Below, piece by piece: positions 1-8,102 of a stretch of 12,637 nt of DNA (its first letter is position 1; each line of letters starts with the position of its first letter). Under the pieces are notes generated by a model, which made no database searches, was not told the origin of the DNA, and saw only the letters and a list, made by a program, of their open reading frames with translations. The position numbers and the translations under genes were made by a program. The stretch comes from Alphaproteobacteria bacterium MarineAlpha10_Bin2 (GTDB lineage: Bacteria; Pseudomonadota; Alphaproteobacteria; UBA828): positions 1 through 12,637 of the forward strand of contig PTKB01000049.1 of NCBI GenBank assembly GCA_002937555.1, given 5' to 3'.

Positions 1-705
1 CTGGAACAGGCCGGTCAGGCGGTTGGCGTCAAGCCGGTGATTGTGACTTCGCTCGACCTGCGGGGCTTGAGCTCCGGCGGCGCGCCGGCGCTCGGCGAAT
101 TGGCTGAAGCCGGTGAAATCGTGCAAGCCGCGTTCACCACCGAAAGCGGCGCGGATTCGGATGTCATTGAATCCGAAGCCAGGAATTATTTCATCCTGCG
201 CGTGGATTCGGTTACCCCGCCGGCAGTGCGTTCCCTCGAAAGTGTGCGTCAACGGGTGATTGATGACTGGCTCGCCGAGGCGCGGGCCAATCAGGCCCAG
301 CATGCCGCCGAGCAACTTGCCGAACGCGTACGCAATGGCGACAGCCTTGCCGCAGCCGCACAAGCCGGGCGCTATGACGTTGTGCTGGTCAGCGAGATTC
401 TGCGCGACACCGTGCCCAGCGACCGCGGCGTATCGCGGGATATCGTTGCCGGGCTGTTCGAGCAAAACCCGGTTTCGCCGGAACCAGTTGTGGGCGAAAT
501 TGAGGAAGGCTACGCAGTGGCCATGCTTTCAGGTGTCGAACCGGCCGATCCAAGCCAAGAAGTATCATCCGCTCAACAATTGAGCACCATTATCGGGCAA
601 GAGCGCGGCGCCGATATTTCCGCGCTATACCGCTTTTCTCTCGCCACCCACCATGACGTTTCGACAAATCAGCAGGCCTTGCAGGCGTTCCTGAACACTC
701 CATGA
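1..705 (+). CDS. ppiD: PpiD/SurA-like peptidyl-prolyl isomerase, C-terminal part (5' end outside window)
   Basis: The reading frame is open from base 1, so this is the last 234 codons of a longer gene; the internal GTG at 37 is not a credible start. The visible protein has no membrane segment. It resembles the C-terminal region of PpiD-type periplasmic folding factors, with a beta-rich part ending in a FILRVDSVTPP-like stretch (about visible residues 63-73), then an RSLESVRQRVIDDW helix and a long Ala/Gln/Arg-rich helical region. Family members are anchored in the inner membrane and assist folding of outer-membrane proteins. The parvulin domain and N-terminal anchor would lie upstream of the window and cannot be checked. 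The stop codon overlaps the trpE start in an ATGA, and a PPIase directly before trpE is, from memory, a common alphaproteobacterial order, which supports the call. A SurA-like or other SurA_N_3 protein is the alternative. Confidence 0.65.
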   Translation: MEQAGQAVGVKPVIVTSLDLRGLSSGGAPALGELAEAGEIVQAAFTTESGADSDVIESEARNYFILRVDSVTPPAVRSLESVRQRVIDDWLAEARANQAQHAAEQLAERVRNGDSLAAAAQAGRYDVVLVSEILRDTVPSDRGVSRDIVAGLFEQNPVSPEPVVGEIEEGYAVAMLSGVEPADPSQEVSSAQQLSTIIGQERGADISALYRFSLATHHDVSTNQQALQAFLNTP

Positions 706-2213
706 GCGTCTCTCCCGAATTCAAGGGATTTGCCCCGGCGTATGGCATGGGCCGGCCGCAGGCTGTGTGGACGACCTTCGTCGCCGACCTCGAAACACCG
801 GTATCGACGATGCTGAAACTGGCCGAAGGGCGGGCCAACAGCTTCCTGTTGGAATCGGTCGAGGGCGGCGCGGTGCGCGGCCGCTATTCGGTAATCGGAT
901 TGAAGCCCGACCTCATCTGGCGCTGCTATGGGGCGAAGGCCGAAATCAACACCAGCGCGCGTTATGACCCGGACGCCTTCGAACCCTGCACGGAAAAAGC
1001 ACTCGATTCCATGCGCGGGCTTATCCGTGAGAGCCGCATCGATCTGCCGGAAACATTGCCGCCGATGGCGGCGGGACTGGTCGGTTATGTTGGCTACGAC
1101 ATGGTGCGCCACATGGAACGGCTGCCCGAGCCCAACCCCGACGCGCTCCACTTGCCCGACGCCATTTTGATGCGCCCGACGATCATGGCGATATTCGATT
1201 CGGTCGAGGATTTGGTGACCCTGGTAACGCCGGTATGGCCCGAAGAAGGGCTGAACGCGCGCGCCGCCTACGGGCGCGCCGCCGAGCGCCTGGCCGATAC
1301 GGTGGCCGATCTCGAGCGTCCGCTGCCGGTGCGCTTTGAAAGCGCCGAGACCGATATTCCTGAGCCGACGCCGACCTCGAATACGAGCGAAGCGGAGTAC
1401 CATCGGTTTGTCGAACGCGCCAAGGAATATATCGCCGCCGGCGACATCTTTCAGGTCGTGCCGTCGCAACGGTTTTCAGCTCCGTTCACCCTGCCGCCCT
1501 TTTCGCTCTACCGCGCGCTGCGCCGGCTGAATCCTTCTCCATTTCTTTATTTTCTCAATTTCGGAGGGTTTTCCGTCGTCGGCTCAAGCCCGGAAATACT
1601 CGTCCGTCTGCGCGACGACAAGGTGACGATCCGGCCCATCGCGGGCACCCGGCCACGCGGCGCCAATCGGGCCGAGGATCAGGCCCATGCAGCGGATCTG
1701 CTGTCGGACCCCAAGGAATTGGCCGAGCATTTGATGCTGCTCGATCTCGGGCGCAACGATGTCGGCCGCGTGGCGGAAGTTGGATCGGTCAAGGTGACGG
1801 AAAACATGACCATCGAACATTATTCGCATGTCATGCACATCGTCTCCAATGTGGAAGGCCGATTAAAGCCGGGTCTGGATGCCGTAGACGCGTTGATCGC
1901 CGGCTTTCCGGCGGGCACCGTCAGCGGTGCGCCGAAAGTGCGCGCCATGGAAATTATCGACGAATTGGAGAAGGAACGGCGCGGGGTCTATGCCGGGGCG
2001 GTGGGTTATTTTTCGGCCTCGGGCGCGATGGATACTTGCATCGCCTTGCGCACCGCGATCGTCAAGGACGGCACCATGTATGTACAGGCGGGCGGCGGCG
2101 TGGTCGCGGACAGCAATCCACAAGCCGAATATGAGGAGACGGTCAACAAGGCGCGGGCACTGTTCCGGGCGGCCGAAGAAGCGACGCGTTTCGCTGCGCG
2201 CGGTGGAAATTAG
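702..2213 (+). CDS. trpE: Anthranilate synthase component I
   Basis: TrpE converts chorismate to anthranilate in the cytoplasm, using ammonia supplied by TrpG; this is the first committed step of tryptophan synthesis. The protein is 503 aa, a full-length stand-alone form and not a TrpE-TrpG fusion. The N-terminal domain has the LLES motif (49-52) and NPSPF (277-281), both associated with tryptophan feedback binding. The chorismate-binding domain follows, with GDIFQVVPSQRF (247-258), RPIAGTRPRG (311-320), LDLGRND (347-353), GTVSGAPK (405-412) and a C-terminal AGGGVVADS segment. The ATG overlaps the upstream stop (ATGA), so translation is probably coupled to the PPIase gene; no separate trpE promoter or attenuator leader is visible. 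The next gene downstream is convergent, starting 10 bases after the stop. The partner trpG is not adjacent but lies about 6 kb away at 8221. Confidence 0.97.
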   Translation: MSVSPEFKGFAPAYGMGRPQAVWTTFVADLETPVSTMLKLAEGRANSFLLESVEGGAVRGRYSVIGLKPDLIWRCYGAKAEINTSARYDPDAFEPCTEKALDSMRGLIRESRIDLPETLPPMAAGLVGYVGYDMVRHMERLPEPNPDALHLPDAILMRPTIMAIFDSVEDLVTLVTPVWPEEGLNARAAYGRAAERLADTVADLERPLPVRFESAETDIPEPTPTSNTSEAEYHRFVERAKEYIAAGDIFQVVPSQRFSAPFTLPPFSLYRALRRLNPSPFLYFLNFGGFSVVGSSPEILVRLRDDKVTIRPIAGTRPRGANRAEDQAHAADLLSDPKELAEHLMLLDLGRNDVGRVAEVGSVKVTENMTIEHYSHVMHIVSNVEGRLKPGLDAVDALIAGFPAGTVSGAPKVRAMEIIDELEKERRGVYAGAVGYFSASGAMDTCIALRTAIVKDGTMYVQAGGGVVADSNPQAEYEETVNKARALFRAAEEATRFAARGGN

Positions 2214-2223
2214 TTCAGATTGT

Positions 2224-3078
2224 TCAGCACGCGCATTCCAGTGCGGCGATGGTGCTGATGGGAACGAACTCGAAGCCGCGCTTGCGCGCATCGGGCAGCC
2301 AGCGCCGCAACACCTCGAGCGTTTCATCGTAAGGATGGCCGATCGCGACCGCCCGCCCGGTTTGGCGCGCGACCTTCTCGACCGCGCGTAACTGACCTTC
2401 GATAAAGCCTTGCTCGGCGAGGTTGTCGAGAAACACATCGCGCGACGCGTAGGGCATGCGGGACGCCTCGGCGAGGCGCGCACCGATCGTCGAGCTGACG
2501 GTAACGGAATCCAGATAGAGCAAGCCGCGCGCCTCAAGCTCGTTCAGCACCAGCGACATGGCCCGACGATTCTGCGAGAACTTGCTGCCCATATGGTTGT
2601 TAATGCCGACATACCCCGCAAGGCGCGACAAATTGTGGGACAATCGGCGCATGAGTTCGCTATCGCCGATGCCGGTCAGCAAGGCGTTCGGCCCCGGGTC
2701 GGCGGATGAATCCGTCGGCTCCATCGGCATATGGACGAGAATTTCAAAGCCTTTCGCCCTGGCGCGCTGGGCATATTCCGCCACTCTCGCGGTGTAGGGC
2801 AGGAAGGCGAGGGTAATCCCCTCCCCCAGCGCCATCACGCGCGAAAATTCGCCTTCGCTATGGCCCAAATCGTCGATCACCACAGCGATAATCGGCGCCT
2901 CGCCCGATTCCTTTGATAGGGCAGCATAACGCCGCCAGTCAGGCAGTTCCGGTTGCGCGGGTTCGACGGCGACGGTCTCGGAATTCGCTTCGGCTGCCGC
3001 TGCGTCTTGCCAGGCAATCGTGCTCACCACCAAAAATGCGATGAAGAATGCGACGAACGCGGTGAAAGATGCCTTCAT
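2224..3078 (-). CDS. Divergent polysaccharide deacetylase family protein (YibQ-like), exported
   Basis: This is a 284-aa member of the divergent polysaccharide deacetylase family (E. coli YibQ type), which keeps the NodB-like fold but whose substrate is poorly known; a cell-envelope role is assumed. Residues 5-22 are hydrophobic and followed by an Ala-rich DAAAAEA stretch near 25-31, consistent with a signal peptide or anchor. Family motifs run in order: VIDDLG (67-72), TLAFLPY (89-95), HMPMEP (116-121), GINNHMGSKF (158-167), LDS (189-191), RDVFLDN (213-219) and AIGHP (245-249). The frame stays open upstream to 3144, but the ATG at 3078 is preferred. It places the signal sequence at the N-terminus, has a GGGGGA upstream, and overlaps the regulator's stop in an ATGA. 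It is the last gene of the minus-strand block and ends 10 bases from the trpE stop. The protein ends in ECAC, two cysteines that may or may not matter. Confidence 0.85.
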   Translation of the reverse strand: MKASFTAFVAFFIAFLVVSTIAWQDAAAAEANSETVAVEPAQPELPDWRRYAALSKESGEAPIIAVVIDDLGHSEGEFSRVMALGEGITLAFLPYTARVAEYAQRARAKGFEILVHMPMEPTDSSADPGPNALLTGIGDSELMRRLSHNLSRLAGYVGINNHMGSKFSQNRRAMSLVLNELEARGLLYLDSVTVSSTIGARLAEASRMPYASRDVFLDNLAEQGFIEGQLRAVEKVARQTGRAVAIGHPYDETLEVLRRWLPDARKRGFEFVPISTIAALECAC

Positions 3079-3479
3079 GCGTCCCCCGGCCCGTGCGCCA
3101 GTTCTTCGAGAATGGGACAATCCGGCCGTTCGTCGCCATGGCATTTATCGGCCAAATGCAAGAGCGGACGGCGGACGGAATCGAGCTCCGCCATCTTGCG
3201 TTCGATTTCACCGACATGTTCGAGCGCAATGTTCTTGACGTCCGCGCTTGCCCGTTCGCGATCTTCATAGAGCGCGAGAAGGTTCCTGACGTCTTTTATC
3301 GAAAATCCGAGACTGCGCGCGCGGCTGACGAAGCGCAGAATGTCGACATCCTGCTTGTCGTATTCGCGGTACCCGCCCGCCGTTCGCTCGGGCTTGGAGA
3401 TGAGGCCGATTTCTTCGTAATAGCGGATCGTCTTGGCCGGCACGCCGGAGCGCTCGGCCACGCGGCCAATTTGCATCAT
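3075..3479 (-). CDS. cueR: CueR-type MerR-family Cu(I)-responsive transcriptional regulator
   Basis: The protein is 134 aa (133 from the second ATG at 3476). It has the MerR winged-helix DNA-binding domain (IGRVAERSGV...TIRYYEEIGL, about 4-26, and GGYREY 35-40), a dimerisation helix, and a metal loop with C113 and C121 in a C-X7-C arrangement followed by PILEEL. From the second ATG these become C112 and C120, the numbering of E. coli CueR, and the SADV serine falls at 77, the serine typical of monovalent-metal sensors. Copper (or silver/gold) is therefore favoured over zinc, mercury or redox sensing. The longer open frame to 3548 is rejected because the MerR fold begins here and an AAGGA lies just upstream. 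It starts 22 bases after the dehydratase gene and its stop overlaps the next start (ATGA). No private promoter is visible, so it is probably made from the copA promoter it is expected to control. Confidence 0.87.
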   Translation of the reverse strand: MMQIGRVAERSGVPAKTIRYYEEIGLISKPERTAGGYREYDKQDVDILRFVSRARSLGFSIKDVRNLLALYEDRERASADVKNIALEHVGEIERKMAELDSVRRPLLHLADKCHGDERPDCPILEELAHGPGDA

Positions 3480-3484
3480 CCTCG

Positions 3485-3489
3485 TCCTT
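3485..3489 (-). promoter_or_regulatory. Ribosome binding site deciding the cueR start
   Basis: AAGGA on the minus strand lies 5 bases before the ATG at 3479 and 8 bases before the ATG at 3476. It supports a start at one of these tandem ATGs and not the upstream extension of the frame. The 8-base spacing together with the alignment to CueR numbering slightly favours 3476. Confidence 0.6.
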
Positions 3490-3501
3490 GGCGGCGCCGC
3501 A

Positions 3502-5034
3502 TCACAAGACGGCGCCGACTTGCCAGGGCACAAACTCCTCATCGCCAAAGCCGAACGCCTCGCTCTTGCTCGGCTCGCCGGAAGCGGTGCGGAGGATTAG
3601 TTCGAAGATTTCGCGCCCGAGACTTTCAATGTCCGCCTCGCCATCGAGGATGCGCCCGCAATTGATATCCATATCCTCATGCATGCGCGAGAACATCTCG
3701 CTGTTGGTGGCAAGTTTTAAGCTCGGCGTCGGTTTGCACCCGAATACGGAGCCTCGACCCGTGGTGAAACAAACCACATTGGCGCCACCCGCCACCATGC
3801 CGGTGATAGAAACCGGGTCGTAGCCCGGCGTATCCATAAAGACAAATCCGTTGGACGTCACAGGCTCACCATAGCGATAGACCTCGACCAAATTGCTGGT
3901 GCCGCCTTTGGCGGCGGCGCCGAGCGATTTTTCCAAAATTGTCGTCAGCCCGCCCGCCTTGTTGCCCGGCGTAGGATTGTTGTCGACGACGGCGCCGTTT
4001 TTCTTGGTGTAATCCTCCCACCAAGAAATGCGATCGAGTAGTTTGCGGCCGACCGCTTCCGATGCCGCGCGCCGGATCAGGAGATGCTCGGCGCCGTATA
4101 TTTCCGGCGTTTCGCCGAGAATCGCCGTGCCGCCATGGCGGACCAGAAGGTCGGCGGCGGAGCCGAGGGCCGGATTCGCGGTAACGCCGGAAAACGCATC
4201 GGAGCCGCCGCATTCCATGCCGAGGATAATATGGCTCGCAGGGACGGCCTCGCGGGTCACTTCGTTGGCCGCCGGCAACATGGCTTCGATGCAAGCGATC
4301 CCTTCGCGCACCGACGCGTTGGTGCCGCCCATATCCTGTATCGTCTTGGTGTGCAGGGTTTCTCCCGGCGTCAATCCGAGATCTTCCACCAAACTGTCGA
4401 TCTGATTTATTTCGCAGCCCAGACCCAGGAGAAGCGTGCCGGCGATATTGGGGTGCTCGGAATAACCGGCGATGCAGCGGCGTAAATAATCCCAGCCGTC
4501 GCCATGGGAGGCGGTGCCGCAGCCGGAGCCGTGGCTGAGCGCGATGACGCCATCGACATTTGGCCAGGCATCGAGAGCGGGGCCGCGGAAATGGTCGCAA
4601 ATATAGCGCGCGACCGTGGCCGAGCAGTTTACACTGGTGATGACGGCGAGATAGTTCCGTGTCGCGACGCGGCCATCGGCGCGCACAATTCCCTGAAACG
4701 TCGCGCGCTCCGCCTCGGGAATAAAGTCGGTTGGCGTTGCATCGGCGCCGAATTCATAATCGCGCGCAAACTCGGCAAAGACGAGATTATGTTCATGCAC
4801 ATGTTCGCCGGGCGCGATATCGCGGGTGGCGAAGCCGATAATTTGGCCATATTTGCGCACGGCCTCATCCTTGGCGATGGCCGCGGTGGCGACCTTATGG
4901 CCAAACGGAATCGCATCCGTAACGTTCAGGAGCGTGCCGTTCTCCGGAATTTCCGTGCCGGCCTGCATATCGCCCTTGCTGATCACCACATTGTCGGAGG
5001 CGTGCAGCCGCAACAAGGCGTCGTCATTTCTCAT
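3502..5034 (-). CDS. uxaA: UxaA/GarD-family sugar-acid dehydratase (altronate dehydratase-like)
   Basis: This is a full-length 510-aa member of the altronate/galactarate dehydratase family, metal-dependent enzymes that remove water from hexonates or hexarates. An N-terminal SAF-like domain (about 5-85) is followed by the catalytic domain. Visible motifs include GRVATRNYLAV (121-131), SHGSGCGT (167-174), MECGGSDAFSG (273-283), DNNPTPGNKAGGL (351-363), TTGRGSVFGCKPTPS (424-438) and DMDINCG (454-460), with Cys 137, 172, 207, 275, 433 and 459. The substrate cannot be set from sequence: no uxaB, uxaC, kdgK, kdgA or transporter gene is present, so altronate, galactarate or another acid remain possible. 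The start is uncertain. ATG 5034 fits the family N-terminus, but tandem GTGs at 5046 and 5043 are in frame and no start has a strong Shine-Dalgarno sequence. It follows the methyltransferase gene after about 59 bases and precedes cueR by 22, an unusual place for a hexonate enzyme. Confidence 0.78.
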   Translation of the reverse strand: MRNDDALLRLHASDNVVISKGDMQAGTEIPENGTLLNVTDAIPFGHKVATAAIAKDEAVRKYGQIIGFATRDIAPGEHVHEHNLVFAEFARDYEFGADATPTDFIPEAERATFQGIVRADGRVATRNYLAVITSVNCSATVARYICDHFRGPALDAWPNVDGVIALSHGSGCGTASHGDGWDYLRRCIAGYSEHPNIAGTLLLGLGCEINQIDSLVEDLGLTPGETLHTKTIQDMGGTNASVREGIACIEAMLPAANEVTREAVPASHIILGMECGGSDAFSGVTANPALGSAADLLVRHGGTAILGETPEIYGAEHLLIRRAASEAVGRKLLDRISWWEDYTKKNGAVVDNNPTPGNKAGGLTTILEKSLGAAAKGGTSNLVEVYRYGEPVTSNGFVFMDTPGYDPVSITGMVAGGANVVCFTTGRGSVFGCKPTPSLKLATNSEMFSRMHEDMDINCGRILDGEADIESLGREIFELILRTASGEPSKSEAFGFGDEEFVPWQVGAVL

Positions 5035-5093
5035 TGGTGTCACCACAAAGCATCAATACGAGGCTCGACTATAAAGCAAACGGCGGGCGCTCA

Positions 5094-5726
5094 CTACTCG
5101 GAGGCGTCGCCCCGGCGGGCCCCCGGCCGGGCAATGATGAGGCGGACGATGTCATCGACCAGAAAGCGGTTTTCGACCTCTTCCCATCCGGCCTCTTCGA
5201 GATAGAGATGGGTGTTGCGGTCGAAACCGGCACCATAGGCCCAGCGCACCCAGGGCGCCCACAGGCGCATGACGAATCGCTTCATCGGATCTTTGGAGTA
5301 GCTGTATTCGAGCAGGCGGATTTCGCCGCCGGGTTTGCAGATCCGCGCCAATTCCTTCAGCGCCGGCAATTGATGCTCGGGCGCCAACACGCAGAACAGG
5401 AAGGTCGACACCACGGCGTCGAAGCTGTTGTCCTCAAAGCACGTGTTCATGACGTCCATTTCGATCAATGCCACGTCGCGGCCCGCTTCACCGCGCCGGC
5501 GGGTGGCGCGCGTCAGCATGGCGGGACTGAGATCAATGCCCACCATGTCGCTATCTGGCGGATAAAACGGGATGTTACGCCCGGTTCCGACGCCGGCATC
5601 GAGGATGCGCCCGGTCAGACCGACAAATAGCAGCGGCCTGAACGGACGGTAGCGCTTGCGCTCGAACGGCGCGTCGAGCAAATCGTACCATCTTGCAATA
5701 CGTTGATAAGTGGCGCGCTTGTTCAC
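5094..5726 (-). CDS. Class I SAM-dependent methyltransferase (Methyltransf_11/UbiE-like), substrate unknown
   Basis: The protein is 210 aa. Its N-terminal helix has the ARWYDLLDAPFERKRYR pattern (11-27), followed by SAM-binding motif I LDAGVGTGRN (42-51), the acidic residue of motif II in GIDLSPAML (63-71), a later EMDVMNTCFEDNSFDAVVS region (89-107) and the post-motif KPGGEIRLLEYS (131-142). No transmembrane segment is seen, though the Trp/Tyr/Arg-rich FVMRLWAPWVRWAYG stretch (151-165) could touch membranes. The layout recalls UbiE-like, METTL7-like and PmtA-type phospholipid methyltransferases, but the substrate cannot be assigned. The start is a GTG (GTG AAC AAG) four bases after the copA stop, with only a poor Shine-Dalgarno match, so translation is probably coupled to copA. 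It is the second gene of the copper-type block. Confidence 0.82.
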   Translation of the reverse strand: MNKRATYQRIARWYDLLDAPFERKRYRPFRPLLFVGLTGRILDAGVGTGRNIPFYPPDSDMVGIDLSPAMLTRATRRRGEAGRDVALIEMDVMNTCFEDNSFDAVVSTFLFCVLAPEHQLPALKELARICKPGGEIRLLEYSYSKDPMKRFVMRLWAPWVRWAYGAGFDRNTHLYLEEAGWEEVENRFLVDDIVRLIIARPGARRGDASE

Positions 5727-5730
5727 TCGC

Positions 5731-8034
5731 CTACAGCCTCGCCGCGCGGAGGCGGAGCGCGTTGGAGATGACGGATACCGAGCTCAGGCTCATGGCAACG
5801 CTGGCGATCATCGGGTTGAGCAAGAGCGCGAATGGCGGGAACAAAACGCCAGCAGCGATCGGAATGCCGAGAAAGTTATAGGCGAAAGCGAAAAACAGAT
5901 TTTGCCGGATGTTGCGCATCACCGCCCGGCTCAGCTGACGTGCCCGGGCGATGCCACCCAAATCACCGCGCAGCAGAGTGATCGCCGCCGCTTCGATGGC
6001 AACGTCGGTGCCGGTCCCCATAGCGATGCCGATATGCGCCGCAGCCAGAGCCGGCGCATCGTTGACGCCGTCGCCGGCCATGGCGACGATGCGTCCTTCG
6101 GCGCGCAGTCTTTGCACCGCCTCCAGTTTTTGCGCCGGCAGCACTTCGGCCTCAACCTCATCGATCCCGAGCGCCGCGGCGACCGAATTCGCGGTTGCGC
6201 GATTGTCGCCGGACAGCATGACGACGCGGACGCCATCGGCCTGCAGCCGGCGCATCGCGTCATAAGAGGATTCCTTGATCTTATCCTCCACGGCAATGAG
6301 GCCGGCGGCGGCGCCATTCAATGCGACGAACATGACCGTGCGGCCCATGGCTCGGTGCGGCGCGGCAAGCTCTTCGAGTTCGCTGGTATCGATGTTCTGT
6401 TCGGAAAACAAATGCGCGTTGCCGAGATTAACTTCGATCCCATCGACCATTCCCGTCACGCCGCGTCCAATTTCGGCTCGGAACTCACGCGCTTCGCTTA
6501 TGTCGAGCGCTTGCACGGCGGCGGCTTCCATGATCGCGCGCGCCAAGGGATGCTCGCTGGCGCGCTCAAGGCCGGCAGCCATGCGGAGTATCTCATTCTC
6601 CTGATGATCTGCCAGCACTTCGATGGCAGCGACTTGGGGCTTTCCTTCCGTCAGGGTGCCGGTTTTATCGATGACGAGGGTATCCACTTTTTCAAACAGC
6701 TCCAGCGCCTCGGCATCGCGGATCAACACGCCGGCCTGTGCGCCGCGCCCGATGCCGACCATGATTGACATCGGCGTGGCCAAGCCAAGCGCGCAGGGGC
6801 AAGCGATGATCAGCACGGCGACGGCATTGACCATGGCATAGCCGAGACTGGGAGCCGGGCCGAACACGCCCCAGGCGATAGCGGTCGCCACTGCCACGGC
6901 GAGGACGGCGGGAACGAATATTGCGGCCACCCGGTCGGCGGTGCGCTGGATCGGCGCCCGGCTACGCTGCGCATCGCCGACCATCTGGACGATGCGAAAC
7001 AATAGCGTTTCGGCTCCGACATGTTCGGCGCGCATGATAAAGGCGCCACTTTCATTCATGGTACCACCGGTCACGGCGTCGTTTTGGGTTTTTTCAACCG
7101 GCAGCGATTCGCCGGTCATCATCGATTCATCGATGGCGCTGGCGCCTTCCACGATCACGCCATCAACCGGCACTTTCTCGCCGGGACGCACGCGCAAGCG
7201 GTCACCGACTTTGACCGCGTCCAGGGCAATTTCGTTTTCCGAGCCGTCTTCTTGCACAATTCGGGCGATGGCGGGAGCGAGGTCCATCAACGCGCGAAGC
7301 GCATGCCCGGTCCGCGCCCGCGCCCGCAATTCCATCACCTGACCCAGAATGACCAGAACTATGATGACGCCGGCCGCTTCGAAATACACCGGAACATCGC
7401 CCGTCGTCGAACGGAATGCGGCAGGGAATATGTGCGGTACGGCGGTTGCGACCAGGCTGTAAATGAATGCAACGCCGGTGCCGAGCGCAATCAGCGTGAA
7501 CATGTTGAGATTGCGGCTGACGACGGAGCGCCAACCACGCTCGAAAAACGGCCATCCGCCCCACAACACGATCGGCGCCGCGAGAACGAGTTGTATCCAT
7601 GTCCACAATCGTACCGAGGCGATTTGCTGCAACGGCTCACCTGGAATTAATTCCGACATGGCGATAAAGAGCAGCGGCAGGGCAAGTGTCCCGCCGAGCC
7701 ACAGGCGGTGGCGCATGCTGATCAATTCCGGATCCGGCGCGGCATCCAATTGTACCGAGCGTGGTTCGAGCGCCATCCCGCAAATCGGACAATCGCCAGG
7801 CTCTTTGGCCGCGATTTCCGGATGCATCGGGCAGATATACTGTGTCTCGCGCAGAGGCAGAACGGCGCCCTCTAGGGCCATACCGCAACTGGGGCAAATG
7901 CCGGGTCCTGCGCTCTCAACTCCGGGACACATCGGACAGGTGTATTTAGGTCTGGCGTCTACCTCTGGCCTATTTAGGATAACGCCTTGCCCGCCGGGTA
8001 AGAGACGAGCGTCGGTTGATGTGCTTGTTTTCAT
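5731..8034 (-). CDS. copA: Cu(I)-exporting P1B-1-type ATPase with two N-terminal HMBD metal-binding modules
   Basis: CopA pumps Cu(I) out of the cytoplasm across the inner membrane, driven by ATP. The protein is 767 aa. Instead of HMA domains with GMxCxxC it has two tandem CPM...CPxCGM modules (CPMCPG 33-38 with CPSCGM 47-52; CPMHPE 69-74 with CPICGM 82-87), followed by the transmembrane segments. Catalytic motifs are TGES (307-310), CPC (412-414) in the transport path, phosphorylated D456 in DKTGT, HP (495-496) and GDGVND (654-659). YN (719-720) and MSLSS (748-752) near the C-terminus are P1B-1 Cu(I) signatures. The frame runs on upstream to 8133, but that start would lie inside the -35 element, so ATG 8034 is used; it has no clear Shine-Dalgarno sequence. 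It is the first gene of the minus-strand block, with the methyltransferase start four bases beyond its stop, and is controlled by a CueR-like promoter at 8103-8133. Confidence 0.94.
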   Translation of the reverse strand: MKTSTSTDARLLPGGQGVILNRPEVDARPKYTCPMCPGVESAGPGICPSCGMALEGAVLPLRETQYICPMHPEIAAKEPGDCPICGMALEPRSVQLDAAPDPELISMRHRLWLGGTLALPLLFIAMSELIPGEPLQQIASVRLWTWIQLVLAAPIVLWGGWPFFERGWRSVVSRNLNMFTLIALGTGVAFIYSLVATAVPHIFPAAFRSTTGDVPVYFEAAGVIIVLVILGQVMELRARARTGHALRALMDLAPAIARIVQEDGSENEIALDAVKVGDRLRVRPGEKVPVDGVIVEGASAIDESMMTGESLPVEKTQNDAVTGGTMNESGAFIMRAEHVGAETLLFRIVQMVGDAQRSRAPIQRTADRVAAIFVPAVLAVAVATAIAWGVFGPAPSLGYAMVNAVAVLIIACPCALGLATPMSIMVGIGRGAQAGVLIRDAEALELFEKVDTLVIDKTGTLTEGKPQVAAIEVLADHQENEILRMAAGLERASEHPLARAIMEAAAVQALDISEAREFRAEIGRGVTGMVDGIEVNLGNAHLFSEQNIDTSELEELAAPHRAMGRTVMFVALNGAAAGLIAVEDKIKESSYDAMRRLQADGVRVVMLSGDNRATANSVAAALGIDEVEAEVLPAQKLEAVQRLRAEGRIVAMAGDGVNDAPALAAAHIGIAMGTGTDVAIEAAAITLLRGDLGGIARARQLSRAVMRNIRQNLFFAFAYNFLGIPIAAGVLFPPFALLLNPMIASVAMSLSSVSVISNALRLRAARL

Positions 8035-8102
8035 ATTGCGGTGTTCAAAGTGGCAAGACAGTGGCGTATAAAGCCCGCCGGAATACCGGACGCGACAGGC
8101 TA

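Noticed and set aside
669..1469. Long minus-strand open frame opposite trpE (266 codons)
   Set aside because: Arg/His/Gly-rich translation without family motifs, lying wholly opposite a conserved gene; typical of GC-rich antisense frames.
3079..3144. N-terminal extension of the YibQ-like protein
   Set aside because: It would bury the signal sequence behind an Arg-rich stretch; ATG 3078 has the ATGA overlap and a purine-rich ribosome site.
5068..5073. TATAGT (minus strand) as a -10 for uxaA
   Set aside because: Good hexamer but no -35 match at a proper distance; kept only as a possibility within the operon finding.
5105..5131. GC-rich dyad near the end of the methyltransferase gene as a terminator
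   Set aside because: It lies within the coding sequence and no T-run follows on the minus strand.
5710..6768. Long plus-strand open frame opposite copA (352 codons)
   Set aside because: Low-complexity Arg/His/Ala-rich product; copA on the other strand has all its catalytic motifs.
8078..8089. CCGG-AATA-CCGG dyad in the copA 5' untranslated region
   Set aside because: Only four paired bases per arm and no known matching element; probably chance in GC-rich DNA.
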